Shown: positions 16,887-26,321, numbered from the stretch's first letter. The stretch: 64,000 nucleotides of DNA from an uncultured Flavobacteriaceae bacterium (GCA_947494695.1 CANLWB010000007.1:1-64000); one strand, 5' to 3'. Numbers and translations are program-made. The notes: generated from the letters alone by a model not told the origin.

Positions 16887-17909
16887 CTAATCATTGTGAT
16901 TATTACAAAACCTTGATGGGGCAGTCAAGGTTTCCTCCAGTTCGCTATTAGAGTTCAAAATTATATTATTTCCATTTACGGTTAACAACGTAATAGGGTA
17001 ATCTATTGTAAAGTCTCCATTACCACCACCAAAAAACTCCTGTATTAAATGGTTATCATCGGTTAAGGTAATTGGTATAATCTCGTCTGTTTGGAGATTA
17101 ATTTTATTTATATTAAAAGGATATACAAAATTTATGCAATCGCTATAGTACATAGGATTTAGTTCGCAATCACTAAAGTAATCTATTAATTGGGAGGTTC
17201 CACTTAAATAGCTAACACCATTATCTGGGGATTCAATTCTAAGCGCCAGAAGTTTTACATCGATCGGAGTAAATGATGTACCATTGGTTTGGTTATAAGA
17301 TGATAAAGCCTGTTCTACAGCTACTAGGCCTTCCGTAAGCGATATAGGATGCTCTGTTAAATTACCATAATCGAAATGACCCAACTCTAAATAATAATAG
17401 GCCTCTCCGGAACATCCAAAATTAATATCTGTTAGATCTAAAGTCACCTTTACCTCAGCATCAGTATTGATTCCCTGAAAACTACAACCTTCAAAATATC
17501 GAATGTAATCTTCTCTTTTATTTATTGCAAAACCTCCTAGCTGTAGATCGGTGTAAAAGAAATCTATCACAAAATCATCATCGTTAAATTTAACAAAAGT
17601 CATATTAATCGCCTCCAACTTTGAAGCCATATAATTCATCTCCCAGTTTAACATAGGAACGATAAATGGCCCATAATAATTCCCTTCTTTGTTTATAAAA
17701 TGACCAACAATGATTGGTTCTATACAATCTTTATTTATAAGATTAAAATCATTTACCGAAATAGCTGTTTCTAGTATTTTACCCATTAAATCTGATGAAA
17801 TGCTCTGGTGGGTTGAAATTGATTTCTCAATAACCTCATCAGAACTGCAGGAAAATAGACTTCCAACAATCAAAACAACAGTGAACAATAACCTTAACAA
17901 ATAATTCAT
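16887..17909 (-). CDS. uncharacterised lipoprotein, paralogue of the next gene
   Basis: 340 residues with a lipoprotein signal (lipobox LFSC, Cys at residue 21, then SSDE). I do not recognise a named domain. It is clearly homologous along its whole length to the neighbour at 18083-19096. Shared blocks include I-L/V-E-T-A-T/I-S-V-N-D-F/Y-N-L-I-N-K, H-F-L/I-N-K-G/Q-x-Y-Y-G-P-F, a conserved D-C near 250 and I-N-K-I-N-L-Q-T-E/D-E-I-x-P. Several conserved Cys (C-S-F/G-E-G type, D-C, N-F-x-Y-P-F) suggest disulfides. It has its own two-box upstream element at 17940-17966. The setting beside a TonB receptor suggests a surface lipoprotein binding the receptor's ligand; this is inference from position only. 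Confidence 0.75.
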   Translation of the reverse strand: MNYLLRLLFTVVLIVGSLFSCSSDEVIEKSISTHQSISSDLMGKILETAISVNDFNLINKDCIEPIIVGHFINKEGNYYGPFIVPMLNWEMNYMASKLEAINMTFVKFNDDDFVIDFFYTDLQLGGFAINKREDYIRYFEGCSFQGINTDAEVKVTLDLTDINFGCSGEAYYYLELGHFDYGNLTEHPISLTEGLVAVEQALSSYNQTNGTSFTPIDVKLLALRIESPDNGVSYLSGTSQLIDYFSDCELNPMYYSDCINFVYPFNINKINLQTDEIIPITLTDDNHLIQEFFGGGNGDFTIDYPITLLTVNGNNIILNSNSELEETLTAPSRFCNNHND

Positions 17910-17939
17910 AACACAACTTCGCTCGTTTACTTAATGAAT

Positions 17940-17966
17940 AAACGATTGCTCATTGTAAAACCCTCT
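17940..17966 (-). promoter_or_regulatory. two-box element AGAGGGTTTT-N12-CGTTT before the lipoprotein gene, candidate ECF sigma promoter
   Basis: Minus strand: AGAGGGTTTT (17966-17957), 12 bases (17956-17945, ending CAAT), CGTTT (17944-17940), then 31 bases to the ATG at 17909. The same two boxes with the same spacing precede the sigma factor gene at 23232-23258. Shared two-box elements at a sigma gene and at a nearby gene are the usual sign of an ECF regulon. Confidence 0.6.
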
Positions 17967-18082
17967 TTTTTTTTATCTCTTTTTTTTATTTCCCCTTTAC
18001 TGAGGATATCTAAGAAAGATAAATATAAGCTTAGCAAAAACATGCCTCGCTTATACCTTTGATGATCTGAAGGTTTTGTTTT

Positions 18083-19096
18083 CTACCAATTATCTGCACA
18101 AAACTTTGAAGAATCCGTTAGAATCCCCTCTAACTCTTCGTCTGAATTCACTAAAATATTAGTTCCATTCAAGGTTTCCATAGTTATAGGGTACACAATT
18201 CTCAAGTTTTCAAACGTATTAAAGAAGTCATGACTTAAATCATTATCCCCAGTTATGGTCATAGGGGTAATTTCTTCTGTTTGAAGATTAATCTTATTAA
18301 TAATAAAGGGGTATTTAAAGTTAACACAATCACTGGTATAACTATAGTTTATTTCGCAATCCTTGAAATAATTCGTTAACTTCTCTGCTCCACTTATATG
18401 AAAAATTGAACTTTCGGAAGATTCTAATTCAATTGACACAACCCGTAAATCGTCTGTAGTATATTTAACAAAACTATTTTGATTATATGATAATAAGGCA
18501 TTTTCAATACCAACTTCTCCCGAATTTAAAGGGATTGGGTTTTGAGATAATCTCGCACTCCCCAAAAAAAGTGGTTCAACATAATACTGCACATTCCCAG
18601 AGCAATTAAAATTAACATCAGACACCGATACTGCTTCTTTTACAAAGAGGCTTTTAAAGTTTCCTTCAAAACTACAGTCTTCAAAGTATTTTGAAAAATC
18701 ATCTCTGGCATACAACGCACCAGGGCCTAAAAGTGAAAACTCATACATAGCATCTATAACCAAATCTCCACCATTAAAATTAACCTCTATATCTCTTAAA
18801 GCTCTATTTTTTATATCTGCAAATTCAATATCCCAGTTTGATACCGATATAGCAAATGGACCGTAATAAACACCTTGCTTATTTAAAAAATGAGCTGATA
18901 AGATAGCTCCCGGACAGTTCTTATTAATAAGATTATAATCATTTACAGAAGTCGCCGTTTCAACAATTTTATCAACAAGGTTAGGCGAAACCTTGTCATT
19001 TAATGATGATAATGTCGTGGTTTCACCCGATGAACAAGATTCTAAGATCCCCAAAAGGACGAGTACAATAAGTAATGGTCTGGAAATATATTTCAT
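18083..19096 (-). CDS. uncharacterised lipoprotein, paralogue of the gene at 16887-17909
   Basis: 337 residues, lipoprotein signal with lipobox LESC (Cys at about residue 21) followed by SSGETT. No named domain is recognised. Alignment by eye with the 340-residue neighbour is continuous from the signal peptide to the end, including the segment L-I-N-K-N/D-C near residue 58 and the closing pattern F-C-x-N, so the pair arose by tandem duplication. Unlike its neighbour it has no two-box element. It begins 78 bases after the TonB receptor gene ends and is probably read as the last gene of the sigma-FecR-receptor operon. Confidence 0.75.
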   Translation of the reverse strand: MKYISRPLLIVLVLLGILESCSSGETTTLSSLNDKVSPNLVDKIVETATSVNDYNLINKNCPGAILSAHFLNKQGVYYGPFAISVSNWDIEFADIKNRALRDIEVNFNGGDLVIDAMYEFSLLGPGALYARDDFSKYFEDCSFEGNFKSLFVKEAVSVSDVNFNCSGNVQYYVEPLFLGSARLSQNPIPLNSGEVGIENALLSYNQNSFVKYTTDDLRVVSIELESSESSIFHISGAEKLTNYFKDCEINYSYTSDCVNFKYPFIINKINLQTEEITPMTITGDNDLSHDFFNTFENLRIVYPITMETLNGTNILVNSDEELEGILTDSSKFCADNW

Positions 19097-19174
19097 AACA
19101 TTAAATATTCTTACACTAATTAAAAATATAGGAAACAGAGGGGTCCTCGATATTTATAAAATTATTTTAATACA

Positions 19175-21697
19175 TTAAAAACCTACGTTTATCGATACAT
19201 TTGGAGTGAATTTTAATCCATACTTATCTAAAACTTCTATACCCTTTTTATCTTCTGTTAAAGTGTAATAGCGGTTTAAAATGTTTTTTCTGTTTCCTAT
19301 ATTAATTAAGCCGAATGTTAATTTATAATCTATTTTTTCTGATATATCAAAATTATATGTTAGAGAAGCATCAATACGCAGATAGTCTGCCAGACGCTCT
19401 GTATTGGGGTTATTATAATTAATAGAATTAAAGGGTCCTTCTATAATTGGCATATCTTCATTAATTGAGGTAAATGGTTTTCCTGTACTATATTCCACCC
19501 CAAAAGCTAGATTTATGGCCTTATATTTCATATTAATTCCTGAAATTAAATTATGCTTTACATCATTATTATTATAAAAACGTGAAGGGTTAAGATCCTT
19601 AAATTCATACTCGTTGATACTATGATTATAACTCAACCAGGTATTTAAAAACTGACTTTTATAATTGTAGTGAAATGTATACCCTTTTATGGTATACGAT
19701 CCAAAAAGGTTATCGAATTGATTAAGGTTTTGAAATCCTTGGTTATTGGTTGTAATACCATCCACTTTTTTGGCGTAGATACTCGTGTTAAACATATGCC
19801 TTCCCTGTTTGAAACCCACAGAAAACTCTAGCTGCTTACTTTTTTGTAATGGGGCTATAGAATCGTTAGCAAGGAACCATCTTCGTTTTTCTATGCCCAA
19901 AAAATTATTTTCCAGATTAACAACCTGTGAAATGTTTTGTGTTCGTCTTTCTCCTCTTAGCTGAATATGTAATTCGGGAATAATATTATAGGTCATATGA
20001 AATCGTGGTTCGAATTCAAATGATTTTAAAAATTCGTAATACACATTTCTTAAATTCACCCCTACCTTTACCTTGTTTGTATTATAGTTAAGGGTTCCAA
20101 ACACACCATAAATATTACTTTGTTGATTTATTCGGCTTAGAAAAAAGGCGTTAAAATTATTAATATCATTCTCTACTGTTAAGTGCTCTTGAGACACCCC
20201 TGCTTCATATGTGATGCCAGAACGTTTTAATTTGGAGGTATATTTTAAGGTGGACTCAAAGTTCTTAACACTATTTGTTTGAAAACTGGAAATATCTCGA
20301 GACAACAGGAAGTTTCCACCCTTCATCTCGTAGTTAGAGTAATTCACAATAGCTTCCATTCCGGATTCATTAGAAAACTGGTGTTGCCAATTAAACCCTA
20401 AAACTGTATTCTCCTGAGTTAATTTACTCTCTTTACTTATATTGTTATTTGCCTCTGTATAAGATAAATTATTTGCAAAAAGAAGCACATTTACTCCAAT
20501 GGTATTAGACTTATTTACCTTTAATTTGTACTGGAGCTGCGAATCGTGAAAATCAAAAGAGTTTCTAGTATCCAACTCTTCTGTATTTGTTGGAAAATTA
20601 AAGGCCTCTATATTTGAAGATTGAAATGCCTTTTTCGCATAGTTAATATAGGTTGGTGAATCCCAAACATCGGTTAACGATTTTCTTGTAGAAAGCATCA
20701 ATTCAGCTCTTTTATTTATTGGTATTTTAACAAAACCATCAACACTTAAAAAATTAACTCCTATTCCCCCTTTTACCTTTTTGGAAAATGGTCGATCGTT
20801 TTCCAGACTAATAACACTACTGGTACTATTTCCAAATTCTGCCGGGGTCGCATTATCGTATAAGGTAATTCTGGATAAGAGATTTTCATTAAAGGCAGAG
20901 ATTAACCCAAAAAAGTGGCTATTTTGATAAATTTTAATATCATTCCACACAAAAAGGTTCTGATCTTGAGTACTTCCTTTTACAATTAAATCTGAAATAG
21001 ATTCACTATTACTGGAGACCTGTGGTAAGTTTTCTAAATTCTTAATAAGATCTTGAGTTGTTAACCCAGCAAGAGTTCCAACTTCTTTTGTTTTCATAAA
21101 GAAATTACCATCTTCCCTTTTATAGGTTCCAGTAGAGAAATAAGGAAAAATAAACAGTGTTCCAAGATCTTGTAATTCTTTGGTAATGTAAATGCGGTTG
21201 GTTTTTAGGCTACTAATATCTATTCGCTTTTTACCATAACTAAGGTGAGATATCCAAACCGTATTCGGTATAAAATCATCAAAAACAACCTTTCCATTCC
21301 CATCCGTAATCCATGTTTTACCTGAAAGTGGGTCTGAGATGAAAATATGCTCTAAAGGGATATCTTCTTCGCTATCATAAAAGAACAGTATATCTCTTTT
21401 TCTGGATTTTATAACTATTTTACCAGGAGAAACTGTTTTAAAGGTTAGTCCAAGCTCCCTCTCCAAAGCTTTTAAATGCGTAATTAAGGACGAGGCTTCA
21501 TTAAAAAAACATGTTGTGCATTGCTTATTTTTAACCAATGAAGACTCATAATGAAAGGATACATTATAATAACCTTCAATTCTTTTTAAATGTTCTTGAA
21601 GCAACATCATAGGTTTATGTTGTGCTAAACAGTATGTTGAAAAAAGCAGGAAGGCAATAAATAATCCTCCTGCTGCGCGCCCCATTGTTAGAATCAT
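19175..21697 (-). CDS. TonB-dependent outer membrane receptor of the FecA (sigma-regulatory) type
   Basis: 840 residues with a signal peptide. After it comes an STN-like signalling domain (residues 28-95) and a carboxypeptidase-regulatory-like beta domain (about 100-185). The plug (about 195-300) has the pattern D-L-I-K-N-L-E-N-L-P-Q-V and a terminal A-x-P-A-E-F-G-N-x-x-S-S-V-I-S. A long barrel ends in aromatic F. The STN domain and the directly abutting FecR gene show that it both imports a ligand and signals to the sigma factor. The ligand is unknown. The start follows the FecR stop without a gap, which implies coupled translation. Confidence 0.85.
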   Translation of the reverse strand: MILTMGRAAGGLFIAFLLFSTYCLAQHKPMMLLQEHLKRIEGYYNVSFHYESSLVKNKQCTTCFFNEASSLITHLKALERELGLTFKTVSPGKIVIKSRKRDILFFYDSEEDIPLEHIFISDPLSGKTWITDGNGKVVFDDFIPNTVWISHLSYGKKRIDISSLKTNRIYITKELQDLGTLFIFPYFSTGTYKREDGNFFMKTKEVGTLAGLTTQDLIKNLENLPQVSSNSESISDLIVKGSTQDQNLFVWNDIKIYQNSHFFGLISAFNENLLSRITLYDNATPAEFGNSTSSVISLENDRPFSKKVKGGIGVNFLSVDGFVKIPINKRAELMLSTRKSLTDVWDSPTYINYAKKAFQSSNIEAFNFPTNTEELDTRNSFDFHDSQLQYKLKVNKSNTIGVNVLLFANNLSYTEANNNISKESKLTQENTVLGFNWQHQFSNESGMEAIVNYSNYEMKGGNFLLSRDISSFQTNSVKNFESTLKYTSKLKRSGITYEAGVSQEHLTVENDINNFNAFFLSRINQQSNIYGVFGTLNYNTNKVKVGVNLRNVYYEFLKSFEFEPRFHMTYNIIPELHIQLRGERRTQNISQVVNLENNFLGIEKRRWFLANDSIAPLQKSKQLEFSVGFKQGRHMFNTSIYAKKVDGITTNNQGFQNLNQFDNLFGSYTIKGYTFHYNYKSQFLNTWLSYNHSINEYEFKDLNPSRFYNNNDVKHNLISGINMKYKAINLAFGVEYSTGKPFTSINEDMPIIEGPFNSINYNNPNTERLADYLRIDASLTYNFDISEKIDYKLTFGLINIGNRKNILNRYYTLTEDKKGIEVLDKYGLKFTPNVSINVGF

Positions 21698-22621
21698 CTA
21701 CCCCTTCTTCAAATAAATACTCCTACCGTTTCTAACATATTTCATACTTAACGATTCACAAAGAACCTCTAAAACTGTTTCTAGTGAATCTTCATAACTA
21801 TAACGTCCAGTATAGCTTAAATTTTTATTTAAATTTTCCTCCATAACAATATTTACATCATATTGAATACTTAAATCAAGTATTACCTGGTTAATTGGGG
21901 TGTTCTCAAAAACAGAAATTTTGTCCATCCAAAACGGTTTTAGACTAACTAAATTGCCTTCTACAACGCTTTTTTCCAGTGTTTTAGAACTAAAACGATT
22001 GTTGGCCGTTAAAATCGTTTCTTGTCCTTTATGCAACACAGAAACTCTGCCTTCAAAACAAAATACTTCAAAAATTGTACCACGTTGTTTTACATTAAAT
22101 TTAGTACCCAATACAGTTACAGTTCCCTGAGATGTATTAACTGTAAACGTTTTCCCCTTTGCAACTTCAAAATAGGCTTCCCCTTCAAGGTTAATTTCTC
22201 TTGAGTTTTTCCATACTTCATTATAAGCTATTTCAGACTTTGCATTTAACCAAGCCTTAGAGGCATCGGGAAGTTCAATTTGCTTAAATTCCCCCGCCAA
22301 AGTACTGTGTTCAAGGTCATTTTTTCCAGAATTGAGATAGAAAAAAGAGATTAGTAGCAGTATAGATGCAGCAACAGACATTGGTACCCATTTCTTATAT
22401 AATGGTACAACCTTACCCCTATTTTTTTTGGGTACTAAGCGCGTCTTATCTAACTCTTCTAAAGCCCTCTCCTGGTTATAATCTACAGTCTTAACATCGT
22501 CAAAAAGCTCAATAATTCTTTTAAACTCTGAGTATTCATTTGAGTCTTTAAATGTACGTTCTTCTTTGGAGGAAAACTCAAAGTTCAAGAACTTCTTTAA
22601 TTTAGTTTGGTCTTTTTCCAT
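21698..22621 (-). CDS. FecR-family anti-sigma factor
   Basis: 307 residues. An N-terminal cytoplasmic segment (1-78) is followed by a single membrane segment (about 80-96). The FecR periplasmic domain follows (about 110-210: L-P-D-A-S-K-A-W-L-N-A-K-S, R-E-I-N-L-E-G-E-A-Y-F-E-V, V-L-G-T-K-F-N-V-K). A C-terminal STN-like domain (about 235-305) follows, as is typical of Bacteroidota FecR. It binds the sigma factor in the cytoplasm and releases it on contact with the loaded receptor. It lies between the sigma and receptor genes. Confidence 0.9.
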   Translation of the reverse strand: MEKDQTKLKKFLNFEFSSKEERTFKDSNEYSEFKRIIELFDDVKTVDYNQERALEELDKTRLVPKKNRGKVVPLYKKWVPMSVAASILLLISFFYLNSGKNDLEHSTLAGEFKQIELPDASKAWLNAKSEIAYNEVWKNSREINLEGEAYFEVAKGKTFTVNTSQGTVTVLGTKFNVKQRGTIFEVFCFEGRVSVLHKGQETILTANNRFSSKTLEKSVVEGNLVSLKPFWMDKISVFENTPINQVILDLSIQYDVNIVMEENLNKNLSYTGRYSYEDSLETVLEVLCESLSMKYVRNGRSIYLKKG

Positions 22622-22666
22622 AGTTCGGTTATTTAGTAGAAACGATTTAAACGAATAGAAACCTCT

Positions 22667-23203
22667 TTAAAATCGTTTTTTATTAATATGTAGTTCCTTT
22701 TGTAAAAATTCTAAAGCGTTAAAAATTCTTTTTTCAACAGACTTCACAGAAACTCCCATAATTTCAGCAATCTCTTTGTATTTCTTTTTATCTACTCTAT
22801 TGAGCAAAAAAGGAACTCTATACTTTTCGGGCATTTTATCAAGCACCTGGTTAAGTTTTTGATGAAATTCTTTTTCTTCAAAAATGTATTCAGGGGTTTG
22901 TTTTTCTACCGTGTTAACCGAGTTCTTTTTATATTTAAGAGCACTGTTAGCACTTCTAAAAGTGTCTATAATTCTGTTTTTGGAAATAGTGTACAAATAG
23001 GCTCTTACGCTTTTTAAAGGCACCTTTTCACAATTTCTCCATAAGGTTATAAAAGCTTCCTGAACAATATCTTCAGCTAGCTCTTTATCCCCATAATTAT
23101 AGACCAAAAAATTAAATACTTCTTTCGAATGTTTTTTAAATGCTATATTGTAATTACGTTCTTCACAAATAGAATCTTTTGATGAATACACATCACAATT
23201 CAT
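22667..23203 (-). CDS. ECF RNA polymerase sigma factor, Bacteroidota FecI-like
   Basis: 178 residues with sigma region 2 (about 20-85, D-K-E-L-A-E-D-I-V-Q-E-A-F-I-T-L-W) and region 4 (about 115-170). Region 4 contains a helix-turn-helix seen as Y-K-E-I-A-E-I-M-G-V-S-V-K-S-V-E-K-R. No additional C-terminal domain. It should direct transcription of its receptor operon in response to the FecR signal. The two-box element 29 bases before its start suggests autoregulation. Confidence 0.9.
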   Translation of the reverse strand: MNCDVYSSKDSICEERNYNIAFKKHSKEVFNFLVYNYGDKELAEDIVQEAFITLWRNCEKVPLKSVRAYLYTISKNRIIDTFRSANSALKYKKNSVNTVEKQTPEYIFEEKEFHQKLNQVLDKMPEKYRVPFLLNRVDKKKYKEIAEIMGVSVKSVEKRIFNALEFLQKELHINKKRF

Positions 23204-23231
23204 TATCCTATGTTTTTAGGGTTCGTATCTA

Positions 23232-23258
23232 AAACGTTTCAAATGGGAAAAACCCTCT
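23232..23258 (-). promoter_or_regulatory. two-box element AGAGGGTTTT-N12-CGTTT before the sigma gene
   Basis: Minus strand: AGAGGGTTTT (23258-23249), 12 bases (23248-23237), CGTTTT (23236-23231), then about 29 bases to the ATG. It is identical in both boxes and in spacing to the element before the lipoprotein gene. A looser version (GAGGTTTC, 13 bases, CGTTTC at about 22640-22665) lies before the FecR gene. Confidence 0.6.
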
Positions 23259-23321
23259 TTTTTTTAAAAAAATATTTTTAATAAAAGTCGGGGATTAAAA
23301 ATGTTATGTTATAAAGTGAAT

Positions 23322-24881
23322 TTATTCTTGCTCATCTTCAGCTTGTGTTTCTTCGACAGGAGGTTGTTCTGGTTGCTTGAACAAATCGATAAAGGCCTCT
23401 CCTAAATAGTCAATCACATGACTGGCAATTAAACTTTGATAACCAAAATTTTCTACCGCAATGTCTGCCGATCTGCCGTGAAGATATACACCAAATATAG
23501 AAGCTTCCAAGGGGTTATAGCCTTGAGACAAGAGTCCTGTTACAATCCCTGTTAACACATCTCCGCTCCCTGCGGTGGCCAAACCAGGGTTGCCTGTTGT
23601 ATTTATGTAAAGTTTGTTTATAGATACGGTAATTGTATTAGCACCTTTAATCACAACAATACACTTATATTTTTTCGAAAATGCTTTTGTCTTATTAAGC
23701 TTATCAAAATCGTCTTTCCAACTACCAATTAAACGCTCAAGTTCTTTAGGGTGAGGTGTTAAAACTGTGTTCTCTGGTAACAGTTTTAAAAGTGCTTTTT
23801 TCTTAGATAACATATTAAGACCATCTGCATCAATGACAAGCGGAACTTTATTTTCTTTTAAAAACGCTTCAAAAGCATCAATAGTACTGGTATGAGTACC
23901 AGCTCCTATCCCAAAACCAATGGCTGTAGGTTCCATGTCAAACTCAATACTGGAAATGACATCTTCATTCGAATCGGTAATTATCATAGCTTCAGGAAAA
24001 GAGCTCTGGAGTGGAATATATCCACATTTAGGTGTATAATTGGTAACCAAACCCGAACCAGCAGATAATGCCGCTTTTGAGGCCAAGGTTACTGCACCAA
24101 TTTTTCCGTAACTACCTCCTATTATAAGACTATGCCCAAACTGTCCTTTATGAGAAAACTTTTGTCTTGGTTTATAGAGTGGTAAGACCTCATGCTTTCC
24201 AATAAGTTCTACTTCAGTCTGAGTTGTAAATAAAAACTCCTGATCTAGACCAATATCTAACACCTCCCATTGTACCGTATATTTTGCCGTATCTGGTAAA
24301 AAAAACACCAACTTAGGAGAGGCAAAACTTAATGTATATCCGGCCCAAACCACACTATCCTCATCATTTGGAACGTTATCTGTACTTAGTCCGGACGGAA
24401 TATCAATAGACAAGGTAAATGCTTTTGTTTGCCTAAAATGCATAAATAACGCCTTAACCCAATCATCGACCGGGCGATTTAATCCTATACCAAAAACCGC
24501 ATCGACGATAATATCTTCCTGATTTATCTGAGGAAAATCCTCTGTACAACTTAAAAGAGTTGGCCAGTTTTTAGTAACATTTTTAATTCTATCGTAGTTT
24601 ACTAAAAAGTCTTTAGATCGCTTATCACTACAATTAACAACATAAGCATGAACGTTGTAGCCATGGGTTATTAAATGCCTGGCCAATACTAACCCATCCC
24701 CTCCATTATTACCAATACCGCAGAATACATGAATTGGCACCTGAGCTCCCTGCATACGCATATGCATCCAATTAAATATTTGGGTTCCAGCACGCTCCAT
24801 TAATTCTGTTGAGGATATTTTTTGGCGTTCAGCGGTTAATTTATCGCCTTCATAAATCTGTTCTTTAGATAGTATTTTCAT
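23322..24881 (-). CDS. nnrE-nnrD fusion (nnr): bifunctional NAD(P)H-hydrate epimerase / ADP-dependent NAD(P)H-hydrate dehydratase
   Basis: 519 residues. Residues 1-215 form the YjeF N-terminal epimerase domain (V-F-C-G-I-G-N-N-G-G-D-G-L-V-L-A-R-H). Residues 225-500 form the ribokinase-like dehydratase (Q-F-G-H-S-L-I-I-G-G-S-Y-G-K-I-G-A, VLTPHPKELERL, GNPGLATAGSGDVLTG). The enzyme repairs hydrated NADH and NADPH in the cytoplasm. The last 20 residues are a Pro/Glu-rich tail. This fused form is the usual bacterial architecture. It appears monocistronic. Confidence 0.92.
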   Translation of the reverse strand: MKILSKEQIYEGDKLTAERQKISSTELMERAGTQIFNWMHMRMQGAQVPIHVFCGIGNNGGDGLVLARHLITHGYNVHAYVVNCSDKRSKDFLVNYDRIKNVTKNWPTLLSCTEDFPQINQEDIIVDAVFGIGLNRPVDDWVKALFMHFRQTKAFTLSIDIPSGLSTDNVPNDEDSVVWAGYTLSFASPKLVFFLPDTAKYTVQWEVLDIGLDQEFLFTTQTEVELIGKHEVLPLYKPRQKFSHKGQFGHSLIIGGSYGKIGAVTLASKAALSAGSGLVTNYTPKCGYIPLQSSFPEAMIITDSNEDVISSIEFDMEPTAIGFGIGAGTHTSTIDAFEAFLKENKVPLVIDADGLNMLSKKKALLKLLPENTVLTPHPKELERLIGSWKDDFDKLNKTKAFSKKYKCIVVIKGANTITVSINKLYINTTGNPGLATAGSGDVLTGIVTGLLSQGYNPLEASIFGVYLHGRSADIAVENFGYQSLIASHVIDYLGEAFIDLFKQPEQPPVEETQAEDEQE

Positions 24882-24960
24882 AAATATAGGAAGGGTTTAT
24901 AATGAATATGAACCCGTTGTGAATAATTAGAGTTTAAAAATAGCAATTTAGGCAATAAAA

Positions 24961-24991
24961 AAATCCTTAGCCAAATTTTAGCCAAGGATTT
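24961..24991 (-). terminator. terminator of the T9SS cargo gene
   Basis: The stem AAATCCTT / AAGGATTT encloses an internal GGCT/AAAATTT loop and is followed on the minus strand by a T-run, about 50 bases after the stop codon at 25041. Confidence 0.75.
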
Positions 24992-25040
24992 AAACACTTC
25001 CCTCCTAATTCACTGTAAATAAAATAGATATAAACCGAAG

Positions 25041-26321
25041 TTAATTCTTAATAAATTTAACGGTTTTTAAATTTTCTACCTTTAGAAAATACACACCACT
25101 TACTAAAGACCTAAGGTCTATTTTATCATTCGACCTTCCTATTCCATGAGCTACCTCTCTTCCCAGAATATTATAAATTGTATAATTTTTAACCTCTGTT
25201 AAACCGGACATTCTAATATAATTTGTTGCTGGATTTGGAGACACTCTTACTTTTTTTAAATCGGTATTAGCATTCGACAAAGTACTCGTGTCTATTGAGT
25301 TTAGACTTCCATATGATGTGCCTCCAGAATTTATAGCATAAGGTCTTACATAATAAATCGTATTATTTGCCAGACTCCCTAATTGATAACTAAATGCCCC
25401 CTCTCCACTTCCTACTATAATTTTAGTATCTGATGTTGTAGGTGTTGTTTCAGAAACACTATAAACAAACCCTCGCTCTGTTACCGCTGCACCTCTGTCA
25501 TCGGTTACTTCTCCCCCCATATCAATCTCGCTCGTAGAGCCATTTAATTCAGAAGAGCCAATAACAACAGGGGCACCTTGTTCTACAATGGTAGCACCTC
25601 CTTCAAGGTTAATCGTATAATTATCAAAATTTGTAATTCGATGTCCGCCGAAAGCAAAATATGAATAAATGATTTCCGAACTGGCCATTGCCGTATTTTG
25701 TACATTCCAGGTTTTTGTTTCTGTAGGTGCTCCCGGACTGATAAGTGTTCCATCTGCATTTGCCGGATAAATTTCTATAACCATATCAAAATAACTATTT
25801 GCCAGTAAATCAATTGTTAAAACAGCCAAATACCAATCATCTGAAGAGCCACTATTTAAAACATCACCACCATCCCAACTACCAGAGTTGAAAGTTGTTC
25901 CACTTGTGAAAATGTATCCACCACCGTGTACAGATATACCTAAACCATCATTAGGAGCTGCATAAAAATGGTAGGTTGCATTTGAATTAGATGTAAAACC
26001 AATCCCCCCATATCCACTGTTAAACTCACTTTTAAAATAGGTTCTAAATTCATAATGAGCTCCCTCACCTGAAATGGAATACCCCTGTTTTGTGGTAAAT
26101 ACTTCGTTAGTACTTCCTGAGACATTTACAGCACCAGAATTGTTTATTCCTGTATTGTTAGTTTGGGTTATTAACACGGAAGAACCTCCCTGTGTAAATG
26201 CAGAACTCAATTGACCAGAAGTATTAAAATCGAATTCATTAGTTACTTGTGCCTGAGCAAGTATACCCGCAAAAAATAAAAGCCCGAAAAGGCGATTTAT
26301 GGTAAGTAATGTTGTTTTCAT
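25041..26321 (-). CDS. secreted protein with T9SS type A sorting domain and a fibronectin-like module
   Basis: 426 residues with a signal peptide ending at about AQAQ. Residues 25-235 are a jelly-roll-like region rich in Gly, Asn and Thr that resembles lectin or carbohydrate-binding modules (I-G-F-T-S-N-S-N-A-T-Y-H-F-Y and Y-F-A-F-G-G-H-R-I). Residues 245-345 look like a fibronectin-III or DUF-type beta-sandwich (RGFVYSVS, YYVRPYAINSGGTSYG). The last 70 residues are a T9SS type A sorting domain (V-S-P-N-P-A-T-N, Y-N-I-L-G-R-E-V, L-x-S-G-V-Y-F-L-K-V). It is therefore exported through the type IX system to the surface or medium. No enzyme function is visible. Confidence 0.8.
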   Translation of the reverse strand: MKTTLLTINRLFGLLFFAGILAQAQVTNEFDFNTSGQLSSAFTQGGSSVLITQTNNTGINNSGAVNVSGSTNEVFTTKQGYSISGEGAHYEFRTYFKSEFNSGYGGIGFTSNSNATYHFYAAPNDGLGISVHGGGYIFTSGTTFNSGSWDGGDVLNSGSSDDWYLAVLTIDLLANSYFDMVIEIYPANADGTLISPGAPTETKTWNVQNTAMASSEIIYSYFAFGGHRITNFDNYTINLEGGATIVEQGAPVVIGSSELNGSTSEIDMGGEVTDDRGAAVTERGFVYSVSETTPTTSDTKIIVGSGEGAFSYQLGSLANNTIYYVRPYAINSGGTSYGSLNSIDTSTLSNANTDLKKVRVSPNPATNYIRMSGLTEVKNYTIYNILGREVAHGIGRSNDKIDLRSLVSGVYFLKVENLKTVKFIKN

